A stretch of DNA of 64,000 nt from Branchipolynoe longqiensis (taxonomy: Eukaryota > Annelida > Polychaeta > Phyllodocida > Polynoidae): assembly GCA_030323885.1 (NCBI GenBank), contig JASIRB010003129.1, forward strand, positions 1 through 64,000, given 5' to 3'. Below are positions 53,219 to 63,170 of this stretch, piece after piece. The notes below the pieces were generated by a model that was not told the DNA's origin, searched no databases, and was given only the letters and a program-made list of their open reading frames with translations. A program made the position numbers and the translations under genes. How positions within the stretch are numbered: position 1 is the stretch's first letter; each line of letters starts with the position of its first letter.

Positions 53219-53415
53219 AGGCAGGATGGCTGAATGACCGGGGCGTCCGCTTCCCATGTGGCGAGTCATGGGATTAGAACCTGGCTGAGTCAAACCAATG
53301 ACTTAAAAATTGACACTTGTCGCTAAACTAGCCTGACGATTGGAATTACTAGGATATATCAACGAGCAGTGGAATGAGGAAACCCAATTTGTCTGTGATT
53401 TAAATTAATGAATGT
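53219..53415 (+). mobile_element. SINE-A2
   Basis: Head CAGGATGGCTGAATGACCGG, ACCTGGCTGAGTCAAACC, GAGCAGTGGAATGAGGAAAC, ending GTCTGTGATTTAAATTAATG. Confidence 0.78.
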
Positions 53416-53719
53416 TTGATCAACAAAAATATATATTAAAATGTACTACAACACGCACAGCAACAACAAAAACCAGGCATTTCCTGCTAAAGTGAGATAA
53501 ATCGGCGCATGCCCACACGGTGTCATTCCGGTGTCTCCTAAATCATTTCCCGCCATCTTGTGGCCCGGAAGTGGCCGGTCATTGATGATTAGTTCACTGC
53601 GCAGGTGCGGCTGACAACCCAAGTCACGTGACCCCCAACACTTGTATCCCCAGATGTGGACACCGCAATGTGTGAGTTAAATTTGCATCTACTTGTGACA
53701 TGTCAGTTTCTGCTATATT
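53416..53719. other. No gene seen
   Basis: Moderately GC-rich patch at 53500-53660 (GCCATCTTGTGGCCCGGAAG, CAAGTCACGTGACC). No element edges. Confidence 0.4.
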
Positions 53720-54356
53720 ATTAGTTTAATTATATTAGGTTGATCATTATAATTTACTTTATTTTAGTTCAGAGTAATTTTGATTTAAAATGGCTAACTT
53801 TCGAGGTATTTTAAGTGAATCCATGCAAAATAATTTGAGTGTGCACATTGAAATGCTATGCTTGTTTGTTTGTTGTTGTTTTACGTCCTAGCAACATCTA
53901 AGGTCATATCAGGACAGGTACTGACTTGTGACAGTGTGCACTCATGGTGACGTTATAGTGCTGCCCCACTGGAATATCAGGCCACCAACACCATGACCTG
54001 ATATCCCACTCAGTGGCACATTATCCTGACACTGAGCCAACCAGTCCTTGCCCTATCCTAATAATGCTGAGTGCCAGGCTAGGAAGCAATAAGTATCAAT
54101 TTTTAAGTCATTGGTTTGACTCGACCAGGGTTCGACCCCACGATCTACCAGCATGGGTGACGGACGCTATGCATCAGTAGCTTGTATAACTACAGTTGTG
54201 ACAGGTTGCATTAAATTTACTCAATAGTTCTTTTATATGCAGTATTAAACTTTAGCAAGTATATCGACACCTAAGTGGGATATATAGAATTAAATAATTA
54301 TATGTAAGTGTTTTGGTGAAATAATTTCATGGTTTTATCGGACTATGCATCTTTAA
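53720..54356 (+). mobile_element. MITE-1 split by a SINE-A
   Basis: The left part begins without a clear terminus (ATTATATTAGGTTGATC). The right part ends TATCGGACTATGCATC then TTTAA. Its last TTAA (54353-54356) is also the first TTAA of the next MITE-1. Confidence 0.75.
53862..54165 (-). mobile_element. SINE-A1, head end clipped
   Basis: The tail begins TTGTTTGTTTGTTGTTGTTT on plus; the copy ends within the head (CAGCATGGGTGACGGAC). GCTATGC at 53855-53861 and 54166-54172 is the target duplication. Confidence 0.85.
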
Positions 54357-54458
54357 AGTTGCATAGTCCAATGAAAACATGACATGTAAAAATAAAATCC
54401 ATGCTATTACCTATTTAATTCTACTTGTCTCCAACTTGGTCGTAATGCTCGCATTGCG

Positions 54459-54482
54459 GTTGATTCGTGGCAGGGGAGGAGG
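54459..54482 (+). repeat. Left inverted terminus of the DIRS element
   Basis: GTTGATTCGTGGCAGGGGAG corresponds to the complement of the right end, GTTTGATACGTGGCTAGGG, with about 20 of 25 positions alike. Confidence 0.65.
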
Positions 54483-54554
54483 ACCCCCCCCCCCTCTCTC
54501 TGCACCCTCCCTCCGCCGCCACCCTGACGCAACCCCCCCCCCTCTCTCCGGCCT

Positions 54555-54560
54555 TATAAA
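54555..54560 (+). promoter_or_regulatory. TATAAA box of the DIRS element
   Basis: TATAAA lies in GGCCTTATAAACCGGCCG, 150 bp before the first gag ATG. Position and context fit a core promoter; no functional evidence. Confidence 0.4.
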
Positions 54561-54704
54561 CCGGCCGCCTAGCTGCTCCCAGCCACTCGCCTCTCCTCCC
54601 TCTCCTGGAGCACTCATTTTCTTTTGGCTTCCTCCTCCCCCTTCGCCTCCACGACTCGACGCCTCCCGCACATCACGCCTCCGCGACTACATCCCCACAG
54701 CAGA

Positions 54705-55932
54705 ATGCCTGCCGCAGCACGAGGACGAGGCCGACCCACCGGCCGCCGGGGGGCGCGCCGGGGGAGGAGCGCATCCACCGCCTCGCACGATGCCGCCTCC
54801 GCGACCTCGACCGCCCCCAGCCTCCAATCCGAGGCCACTTCATGGGCCAGCTCGGTCGACGCTCGGATGGACGCCCAGGCCGCCGCCATGGAGGCGCAGA
54901 CAGCCTCCATGAATCACCTCACCGCCCTCGTACAGTCGATGGCCGTCGCCCCGCCTCGGGCCGCTGCCCCGGCCCCATCACTCGTGGACCGCCTCGCCGA
55001 CCTCCTACAGGACCTCACCTCTAGGACGACGGGGGCGGCCAGCCTCCTCCCTGCCCCCGCCCCCGGACACGCGCCACAAGACGTGCCCCCCACCTACCTC
55101 CGCTACAGCAGGCAGGGCCTCTACGCCACCCAACACGCCGCCTCCGCGGCCCGCCTCCCCGCCGCCCCTCGTGCCGCCCTCGACCACTCCCCCGTATCCG
55201 CTGCCGAGGCGGTCCGCGACATCCTGGAGTCCGCCGAGGCGCAAAATACGGGACGTCGGAAAGGTATTCCCTCGGGCTATATATTCCCCAACGACCTCAT
55301 TGAGAGTGGACCGAGGGGAAGGCAGTGAAAAGGGGCAGGGCCACCATGGAGGAGTATAACCTCGCCCTACGGGTGTTGGAGTCGCATCCGGCCTTCCCCT
55401 CGGGATCCCTCCCCGGACTACTCCACCACAACCTCACGGTGTTGAGGGACTGCGTCTCCCATCCGTGGCCGACCGTGCGGCGATATTCCGAGACGATATT
55501 CGCCTGGATCGCCGACGGTCGGCTCCCGGATGGGTGGCTCGACCCAGTCGCCATCAACACCCTCCGGATGGATGTAATCACCACCCCCGCGAGCGCCCCC
55601 GGCGCCCTCAGAACAATAGCCCCTCGGGCCGCAGTCCGGTCATCAGCCGCCCCCCTCACCCACCCCAGAGCCGCCCCCTCAGCCGACCCCCGCACCCCAT
55701 ACACCGGAGGCCTACGGGATCCCCTGCCCCGCCTGGAACAGGGATCCCGCCTCATGCGACCTCGCCCCGGCCGGCGAGGCGCACGGTGACCAGGGCGCGC
55801 GCAAAAGGCACGCATGTGCCTATTGTGCGAACGTACGCCGTATCTTAACGGCGCATAGTGAGGCGGTGTGCTTCACAAAGCGCACTCGGGAGCGAGGCTC
55901 AGGCGCCCCCGCGATCACCTCGCCGGATTTTT
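54705..55932 (+). pseudogene. Gag-like protein of the DIRS element, frameshifted
   Basis: The ATG at 54705 opens 207 codons: a basic N-terminus (AAARGRGRPTGRRGARRGR), then an Ala/Met-rich helical stretch (DARMDAQAAAMEAQTASM) and a Leu-rich DRLADLLQDL segment, ending at a TGA at 55326. A second frame carries on from about 55300 (TMEEYNLALRVLESHPAF, TVRRYSETIFAWIADGRLP), implying a one-base indel in the G-rich run before 55326. After another shift near 55780 the first frame returns with a C-x2-C-x9-H-x4-C zinc-knuckle-like motif (KRHACAYCANVRR..., 55803-55860) and stops at 55932. Nucleic-acid binding by this knuckle is a family inference. Confidence 0.7.
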
Positions 55933-56879
55933 AGTCCGGCGGCGGCGACTCACCCCTCAGCCTCCCCCGCCCCACCCACCCCCCCGACCCAACACCAGCA
56001 CCCCTGCCCACACTCAGCGCACCCACACACACCGCCCTGCGCACGGTGCGCACAGTGCCTGCACCCACACACACCGCCGCCAGATCCCTAACTGCCGCCC
56101 TGGTGATGTAATCACAGGCCGCCAGACCCGCCGCCGCTCTGATGATGTCATCAGAGACGCCGCCCCCCGCCACACTAAACCCATCACCCTCGCCAGCCGC
56201 CGCGCACCGGACACTCCCCGGAGGAGACCGGAAGCCGCCGGCCACAACACCCGCCATTCACACCCCCGTAACACCACCCACGCCAACCGCCCTCACAGCG
56301 GCCCTCACATTCCGCCGCAGCCCGCACCCCAGGACGCCCCCGCCGCACCTCTCAGAACTATGCCGCCACCACCCCTCACATCCCAGCCGCCACCCCCCCC
56401 CCCAGCCCCCCCGCGACCCCCCACATCCAAGCCGACAGCTCACCCAGCGCCCAACCCCCCGCCAACCCCCCCCGCCGCCGCCCCCGCCCCCATGCCCCCG
56501 GACCCGGCGACACAGCCTACATACACCACCTCCCCGACTTTGACGCCGACCCCAGCCCCCACCCCCCCACCTCCACCCACCTCGACTCCCCACCACCACT
56601 CATCCCCGAGTCTTTTGACCTCCCCTCTCATGCACAACACCGAGACCTCCTAGCACCGCCCCACCTCCCCCCCAACGCCTATCCCCTCCCCCCCCCGCCC
56701 CACCCCCCCTCCCCCTCTCGGTGACCTCGTCCGAGCCCAGCGCCGAGGTTATCAGCTCCCTCCCTCCAGATACCCCTCCCCAGCCGCCCCCTTCCTGCGG
56801 CCCCCCCCCACGCCTACCGCCTCCACCCTCCGGCCTTCCGCCTCCCCCACCTCTCAGGCACGGCCTGGAGCTCCCACCC
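55933..56879 (+). other. Proline-rich, C-rich spacer in the DIRS element
   Basis: The plus strand is dominated by C-runs (CCCCCCCCCCAGCCCCCC). All frames encode Pro/Thr/Ser/Arg-rich low complexity with no domain. One frame is open for 262 codons from 55868, which could be the N-terminal extension of the RT protein or linker. The C-runs make frame calls unsafe. Confidence 0.5.
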
Positions 56880-58540
56880 CACCTTCTCCCGGGCCTACCA
56901 CACCCTCCGTGAAGCGGGCCTCCCCAATTTTTGGCTGCCCGCATCCCTCTCACCTCAGCCCTCCACATCCCCGCCTGGAGAAGCCGCCTCCGGGACTACC
57001 ACGACAAGGATCTGGTGGACTTCCTGGAGTTCGGCTTCCCGGCGAACTACTCCGCCGGCGCCCCCCACCCCGCCCCACTTACACAAACCACCGTGAAGCC
57101 CCGGAGCACCTAGTCCACCTCCGGGACTTCATAGCCACAGAGCTCGCCCACGGCGCCCTCGCCGGCCCCTTCCTAGCCCCCCCCTTTCACCCCCCCTGGA
57201 CCCAGGTCTCCCCCATGATGACCCGCCCCAAATCCGACCCGGGAAAGAGGCAGGTCATCGTCGACCTCTCATACCCTCCCGGGGGCAGTGTGAACGCGGG
57301 GATACCCCGCCGTGAATACCTCGGCATCCCCCACGCATACAGGCTCCCATCTGTCGCCGACGTGGGGCGCCGCCTCGTTCACGAGGGCCTACACCTGGAC
57401 GGCCGACATCTCCAGGGCCTACCGCCAGCTGCGCGCCGACCCTCTCTCCTGCCCCCTCTTCGGGGTCACCTTCGAGGGGGCAACATATGTCGACCTCGCC
57501 CTCCCCTTCGGATGCCGATCCTCGGGCGCCGCCTGCGTCAGGGTCACTGCGGCGGTGGCCTGGATCCTCCGGCGGGAGGGCTACCACGCCCTCGTCTATG
57601 TCGATGACTTTGTCGGGTGTGAGCTGACCTACCTGAGGGCCCGCCAGGCCTTCGACGGTTTCATCGCCCTCGTCGGCGCCCTCGGCCTGGAGGTCGCCTC
57701 AGGAAAATGCCACCCCCCGGCGGTGCGGATCTCCTGGCTCGGCTTCGCCATCGACAGCGAGGCCATGACGATCCGCATCGCCCCCGACAAAGTGGACGAG
57801 CTCATGGCCGACTGCGAGGCCAGGGTCGCGGCTCCCACCCTCGGGCGCCAGGCCCTTCAAAGCATCCTCGGCCGCCTCAACCACGTCGGCAGCTGCGTCC
57901 TCCCCGTGAGGAAGTTCATGGCCCGCCTCCTCACGGCCCTGCGCAGCTGCCACGGGTTCACCACCATCACCCTCGGGGACGACGCCCTCCGGGACCTTGC
58001 CTGGTTCGCGGCCTATGGACGCGCCTCAAACGGCCTCCATCTCCTCCGTGCGCCGGCCACCCGGAGGGTCGTCATAGAGTGTGACTCCTGCCTCACCGGC
58101 GGAGGGGCATACTCTCCCACCCTCTGTTACGCCCGAGGGTATTCCGAGGATTTCCGCGCTCGCTTCACCAGCATTCACGAGCTTGAGGCGGTTAACCTCG
58201 TGGTCGCCCTCCGCGCCCTCCTCCCCGCCGACGTCGCTGGGGCCAATGTTGTGATCAACACAGACAACATGGCCTCCGCCGCCGCCCTCGACTCCAGGAG
58301 GGCGCGCGACCCTACCCTCGGGACCTGCGCGAGGGAGCTCTGGCTCATGGCGGCCGAGGCATGCTTCGAACTTACCATCTTGCACATAAGCCCGGCACCG
58401 ACCTCGTCCTCGCCGATGCCCTCAGCCGCGCCCACTTACCCGGGCGCTGGGCTGCTGTGGCCCGAGACGAGGTCGCCCGCCTCGGGCTCCAGTATACTTA
58501 TGCGAACCACGACGAGTTCCCGTATAACCCCGGCCTTTAA
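56880..58540 (+). pseudogene. Reverse transcriptase-RNase H of the DIRS element, frameshifted
   Basis: Conserved DIRS/Ngaro-type blocks in order: LREAGLPNFW, RIPLTSALHIPAWRSRLRDY, DLVDFLEFGFP, KRQVIVDLSYPPGGSVNAGI, TADISRAYRQL (motif A Asp, 57405-57407), GCRSSGAACVRVTAAVAW, LVYVDDFVG (YVDD at 57597-57608), WLGFAIDSEAMTI. RNase H follows: VIECDSCLTGGGAYS, HELEAVNLVVAL, VINTDNMASAAAL, AHKPGTDLVLADALSR. The reading frame changes near 56930, 57065, 57385 and 58380, each close to a C- or G-rich run. The RNase H ends at TAA 58538-58540. Confidence 0.85.
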
Positions 58541-59542
58541 TATGCAGGCTACACCGACACCGAGGTCGCCGCCGTGGACGGACACCGCCTCGCCTCCCTC
58601 GCCCCATCGACCTGGAGGAACCGCCGCCGCCAGGCCCGAGGATACGTGGAGTTCGCCTCGGGCCACCATTGGAACCTGCTGGCTCCCACCCCATTCGACA
58701 TCGCCGCCTACACCGCCTCACTCTACGCCGGCCGGGTCGCCCCCGCCTCCGTTCGGAACTCCATCTCTGGGGCGCGCTCCTGGCTGGAGGCGGCCGGGGG
58801 TGACCCCTCCGCCTTCACCTCGCGCCTCGCCCGAGACGTGTGCCGAGGGGGCGAGCGGGCGTCCGCCCACGTCTCCCGCCCGGCGCCCCCTCTCACGCCG
58901 GCCTGCCTCGCCGCCGTGGCTGGACACCTCGCCCTTGCCGGGCCCTCGGGCGTCGTCCCTCGGGCCGCCCTGCTCCTCGGGTACTACGGGATGCTGAGGC
59001 AGTCCAGCCTCCTCTCCCCGTCCCCCGAGGCCTGGGGCGGGCCACACACCATCACCCGAGCTGACGTCGCCCCCGCCCCCGGGGGTCTCCGAGTCACCCT
59101 CCGGAGCTCGAAGACCATCCGGCTGCCCTCGGGGGCGGTGGCCCTCCTCATCCCGGCCTCGCCCGGACACCCACTCTGCCCCGTGGCGGCCTGGGCCGCC
59201 GCCACCGCCCTGGTGCCGGCACTCGACGCCGACCCCGCCTTCATCCTGCCCTCTGGCCGCCCCCTCGACCCCCGCACCCTGACGGCCATACTCCGCGGCG
59301 CCCTCCGCGCCCTCGGGGTTCCCTCCCCGGATGGCTACACCCTCCACAGCCTCCGCCGGGGAGCCGCCCAGGCCTGCCAGCGCGCCTGGATACCTCTGGA
59401 GGACATAATGGCCCAGGGCACCTGGACTTCCGACGCCGTGCACGCCTACGTGCCTCGGATCGCCCCCTCGGGCGCCCCTCGAGCCCTCTCCACCGTTTTG
59501 GTGAAGGGCTCTTCGGGGTCCCTCCCCCACGATCGACATTGA
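58541..59542 (+). CDS. Tyrosine recombinase of the DIRS element
   Basis: An intact frame of 333 codons from just after the RNase H stop to TGA at 59540-59542. Counting from the GTG at 58574, catalytic residues are Arg142 (GYYGMLRQSSL), Lys180 (LRSSKTIRL), His258 and Arg261 (LHSLRRGAAQ), Trp284 (QGTWTS) and Tyr292 (VHAYVPR). The N-terminal helices (APSTWRNRRRQARGY, SVRNSISGARSWL) fit a core-binding domain. It would join the circular cDNA to the target without long duplications. No in-frame ATG precedes the core domain. The frame is the same as the RNase H end, one TAA away, so expression may be by readthrough or the stop may be a mutation. Confidence 0.9.
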   Translation, partial: YAGYTDTEVAAVDGHRLASLAPSTWRNRRRQARGYVEFASGHHWNLLAPTPFDIAAYTASLYAGRVAPASVRNSISGARSWLEAAGGDPSAFTSRLARDVCRGGERASAHVSRPAPPLTPACLAAVAGHLALAGPSGVVPRAALLLGYYGMLRQSSLLSPSPEAWGGPHTITRADVAPAPGGLRVTLRSSKTIRLPSGAVALLIPASPGHPLCPVAAWAAATALVPALDADPAFILPSGRPLDPRTLTAILRGALRALGVPSPDGYTLHSLRRGAAQACQRAWIPLEDIMAQGTWTSDAVHAYVPRIAPSGAPRALSTVLVKGSSGSLPHDRH

Positions 59543-59682
59543 CCTTAGGTCCTTAGTCACATTTAATCTTACCATTGTCTATGGATGTACTTTTCATTAT
59601 CCTGCCTTAAACTGTTCATGTCCTCATTGTTTTAATGAATTGCCTATTGTCTATCCTCATTGTCTGCACTTGACCTTCTGTG

Positions 59683-59688
59683 AATAAA
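59683..59688 (+). terminator. Polyadenylation signal AATAAA
   Basis: Lies 140 bp after the recombinase stop and followed by a T-rich GTGTTTTTATTCC, a plausible cleavage-signal context for the DIRS transcript. Confidence 0.55.
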
Positions 59689-59713
59689 GTGTTTTTATTC
59701 CAACTACCGCCTT

Positions 59714-59740
59714 CCTCTCCTCCCTAGCCACGTATCAAAC
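59714..59740 (-). repeat. Right inverted terminus of the DIRS element
   Basis: CCTCTCCTCCCTAGCCACG then TATCAAAC, inverse of the left terminus. MITE-1 sequence resumes immediately (CTGGTGCACTTATTAAAC). Confidence 0.65.
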
Positions 59741-60008
59741 CCTGGTGCACTTATTAAACATCTGTTACTGTAGAAGGGAGGGGATACTATATCAATGTAA
59801 TAGAACATGTTACTTACTACTGAAACCTTTGGTGTCAACATTTTGACATGCACACCAAAATTAATTTATTATGTTTTCATTTAAAGTTTCTCCATCTCCA
59901 ATGCAAAAGTCGATTATAATAATCAAACGAGTATATATATAATATACATATATATAATTTTTTTTTTTTAACTTGGAAGAAACCGAAAACCATTTGACTG
60001 TTCCCATT

Positions 60009-60255
60009 TAACAAATGCACAAACTAATCAAATATTCTAAACCTGGCCGAGTCAAAGCAATGACTTAACAATTGATACCTGTCACTACTTACCCTATAAT
60101 TCGGCATTACTAGGATACTAGGATAGGGTATGGAGGTGTGGAATGAGGAAACAAATACACAATAAGTGCACCACAATCTAAATCATGTTAGAATAAAATC
60201 TAGATAAGGGTTTTGTTTTCGAGTAGTTTAGCTTCATTGGACTATGCAGCTGTAA
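60009..60255 (+). mobile_element. SINE-A2 fragment joined to MITE-1 right end
   Basis: CCTGGCCGAGTCAAAGCAAT, CTAGGATAGGGTATGGAGG and GGAATGAGGAAAC belong to SINE-A2. From about 60160 MITE-1 sequence (AATAAGTGCACCACAATCTA) runs to TTGGACTATGCAGCTGTAA. Confidence 0.65.
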
Positions 60256-60361
60256 TAAAACTGATGCTTCCGTCGGTTTGTGCAACTTTAATGGGATCAC
60301 CTCTTGTTGGATTTAGGAAGGGGATACTTGTCAGAGTAAAACCCACATGACCCACATTAGC

Positions 60362-60717
60362 TTAAAGCTGCATAGTCCGATGACAGTATCAATTTTTCAA
60401 AACCAAAACAATCATCTAGATTTGATTTGACATATCCAACTTAACTACTAGGAAACTTATTAAGTACTAGTTGTTGCATAGAAGGGGATATTCAGCCAAT
60501 GTAATAGAACCTGTTACTGCTGAAGCCTATGAAGTCAGAGTTTTGGCGTGCTTGCCAAAACTAATTTTACATGTTTATACTTCAAATAGCCTCAAAAGTT
60601 GGCCATTTAAAATAAAAGTTACTTCAAACTAAAGTAACCTAGATTACAACAATCAATCTAATGTATTTATCCCAGAAAATGGCAGAAACTTGAAACCATC
60701 GGACTATGCAACTTTAA
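60362..60717 (-). mobile_element. MITE-1, complete
   Basis: A 356-bp copy with TTAA ends. Palindrome GTTTTGGCGTGCTTGCCAAAAC at the centre, CATCGGACTATGCAACTTTAA-type right end. Preceded at 60256-60296 by a short MITE-1 end (GTCGGTTTGTGCAACTTTAA). Confidence 0.85.
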
Positions 60718-60876
60718 GCTTAGTCTTTCACAGATAGCCGATTATTATTCATTGTGAGATGAAAAAAAAGAAGAAAATATATATATATTAAAAGTAAGTG
60801 CTGCTTATACGTAGACAATAATTGTCTGAATAAATGCAGCCTTGGCATCACATGTGTATATAGTTAGATATCTATA

Positions 60877-60927
<51 letters not shown>
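60718..60927. repeat. AT-rich DNA with (AT)n tract
   Basis: (TA)n at 60878-60924, interrupted only by GC at its end. Confidence 0.7.
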
Positions 60928-61722
60928 TATGGGTCACTCTCCTGAAAACTGGTCAGCATGGGATGGGATTTTAAAACATCAATAAAAAAAATGTCCTACT
61001 TATTTTTCTCCTTATATTTTTCATATTCATGTTCAGATTTGATGTAAGAAATAAGGGAAATAAAATAAACCGCATGCAACTTTGGTCTTTTTAGTTATGA
61101 AGTGTTTTTGTACCAAAAAGACCCATTTGACAGTCAGCCATTTGTAACATGATATATGGGACATGGTTGGATCCTTACTAGCATCTTATATTGCATTGAT
61201 ATATCAAACAAAACATTTCCCAAATCAAAATGAAGTATTTATTAACATGTATGCATGTGTAAATTTAAAATGAATTATTTGATGTCTTCACAAATAACAT
61301 TACAAATTTCCGTTATGGATGTAACCAGTGGTGTTTGGATGCCACACAAATATTGTACACTAATTATTCAGTGAATAAAGCATGGCTGGTAATTACTTTT
61401 TTTATCATATATATTTCTGTATATTATGCCACGATTAATATCCTTCTCAGTATGAAATTATTTAATCCTGCTTAGATTTGTATTAAGCAGACTGTGTGGT
61501 GTTCTAAACATGTGTTACATCTGAGCAACACATGTAACTGCCATATGACATAGCTTAATCATGGACTACACCTAATTTTTATCTCATCAATTTATATTTT
61601 ACATAGATGTAAAGGGGAAATTTTCAGCTTTCATTTGCAACCAAAAAAATTTTAAAATTCAAATATTAGATTTTAACTCTCCATGTGACACTTCTGGGCA
61701 GTTTTCAGGAGAGTGAACCATA
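60928..61722. mobile_element. TA-flanked foldback F3a, long copy
   Basis: The ends are TATGGGTCACTCTCCTGAAA and, reversed, TATGGTTCACTCTCCTGAAA, both then ACTG. TATATGCATAT flanks both sides. The 740-bp interior is AT-rich with T/A runs and has no coding frame. Confidence 0.8.
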
Positions 61723-61739
61723 TATATGCATATATTTGA

Positions 61740-61925
61740 TGTATAATGCATTATACAAGTATATAGATACGTACAAGGTTTATTATCATATTGTTATTTT
61801 CTGTAAGACCCACCACTGTACCGATGGCACCACCCGCGGCCCTCCTCACCTCCACCGGATGTTGACAAATATCAGTTGCATCGGAGGATTTTTTCCTTGT
61901 TGACGTAAATGGTTATATATATATG
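61740..61925. repeat. Dispersed repeat R1, second copy
   Basis: GTATAATGCATTATACAAG, ATATTGTTATTTTCTGTAAG, GGATTTTTTCC, then TATATATATATG. Homologous to 3300-3560. Confidence 0.5.
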
Positions 61926-61977
61926 TTTGTGTAAATTACTCATTAAATTACGTATTAATTCACAATTATATTGTGAT

Positions 61978-62424
61978 ATGCAGGTATTGCAATACCTCAG
62001 GGAGTTTGACGCCCCTGCCCTGCAGAGTTATAAACAACTGCCTTGTGGTACAGGTTCTTGACAGAACCGAAGGCTAAGGGAGGAAACCCTGAACAGAAAA
62101 CCATGTCACTATGGCAGCATCAAGGGCGGTTCATGTATGGAACACCCAACATCTCCCGACCAGCCACTGCAGGGACAAATAGTGTTGCACCTGTCTGGAC
62201 ATGTTCTTGCCGGTGTGAAACCTCTATTTCCTCCCCGAGAGAGTGCCGCCGGTAACTTGCAAAAGCCAGCAGCACTTCAAGACTTTTGTAGGCAGGTTTC
62301 ATGAAATGGATCGACTCATGGACATCACTCTCACAGCAGAGAGCTAAATGGAGAGCAGCAGTCAAGTAATGAAAGCAGTCTTTGTCACATCGTGACCGAC
62401 AGCATGATGATGATGATGATGATG
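61978..62424 (+). mobile_element. Internally deleted LINE with (ATG)n tail, copy 4
   Basis: The 5' module (GCAATACCTCAGGGAG to CATGAAATG at 62300-62308) is joined directly to the last 100 bp (ATCGACTCATGGACATC, GCAGTCTTTGTCACATCG) and (GATGAT)n. All reverse transcriptase is gone, leaving a 447-bp SINE-like unit. No clear target duplication. Confidence 0.82.
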
Positions 62425-63170
62425 AAATTACTCATAGTTGGCTACTGAAGGCAATTACCATTTAGTTTGGTATACATGACATAATATTGTTACAACATGG
62501 AAATAAGAATAAGTAGAACCACATGTTACTAATCCCCTGTCAATAAATTATTCACTATATATGAAAATATACATCTAATTCTAAGTAGATAAATAAATGG
62601 ATGAACAGACAAGGATCTTTGTATCTAGAACTATGTTACTCCATAAGCTCTCATAATTATTGCTACTCTAATTATGTTACTCTGAGGCTACACAAACTTA
62701 TGCCCTCAGGAATTCTGTGCTGATAATCATCTCTTTTGCAACAATAGTCACTAAAGACCCCGCCCCACAACACACGCCTACTCCAGACAGTGTCCTCTCA
62801 TGTTGCAGTCTCCCGCGTAGCGCATTGTGTGGGAGCAACTTTTGCTTTTTGGGTGTTGTTTGTAACCTGACGACGGTTACCGGCTGCAGAACTGCAGCAA
62901 TATAGAAAGGCCTCGATAAATCGGTGGTCGGAGCAACCAATAAAACTGGTTTATATATATATAGTGGGAGTGGGAGTGGGTCTGGAGGCGATAACGACCA
63001 GGCACAGCTGGCATAAAAGTGTCAAAGCCTATGACTAGTGGCTCCGGTGTGGCCGAATCTGGAACTACATGAAGCGCGCAGTACAGCCTAGATAAATGGT
63101 ATATAATAATAGAGCAAACTGAAGAGAGTTAGTGTCCTTGTTAATATTCCCATAATATATTATAGAGCAC
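62425..63170. other. No gene seen in 750 bp
   Basis: Unique-looking; small frames at 62698-62940 have no domain. GTGGGAGTGGGAGTGGGTC at 62966 is a minor repeat. Confidence 0.45.

Larger units (their letters stand above)
54441..59740 (+). mobile_element. DIRS-order tyrosine-recombinase retrotransposon
   Basis: About 5.3 kb and strikingly GC-rich against AT-rich flanks. Order: left inverted terminus, promoter-like TATAAA, gag-like region, proline-rich spacer, RT-RNase H, tyrosine recombinase, AATAAA, right inverted terminus. There is no integrase, protease or LTR. No DNA methyltransferase-like segment lies between RNase H and recombinase, unlike DIRS1 itself, so a Ngaro- or PAT-like relative is possible. 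The inverted (not split direct) termini favour DIRS. Several frameshifts make this copy inactive as read, unless they are assembly indels in C or G runs. Confidence 0.88.
54353..60005 (-). mobile_element. MITE-1 hosting the DIRS-like retrotransposon
   Basis: The left piece 54353-54440 (GTTGCATAGTCCAATGAAAA, ATTCTACTTGTC) and the right piece 59741-60005 (TGGTGCACTTATTAAACATC, GTAATAGAACATGTTAC, then a diverged end) join in the expected order. The 5.3 kb between them is the DIRS-like element. Confidence 0.75.

Noticed and set aside
58718..59575. 285-codon minus-strand open frame
   Set aside because: Antisense shadow of the GC-rich recombinase gene; no domain.
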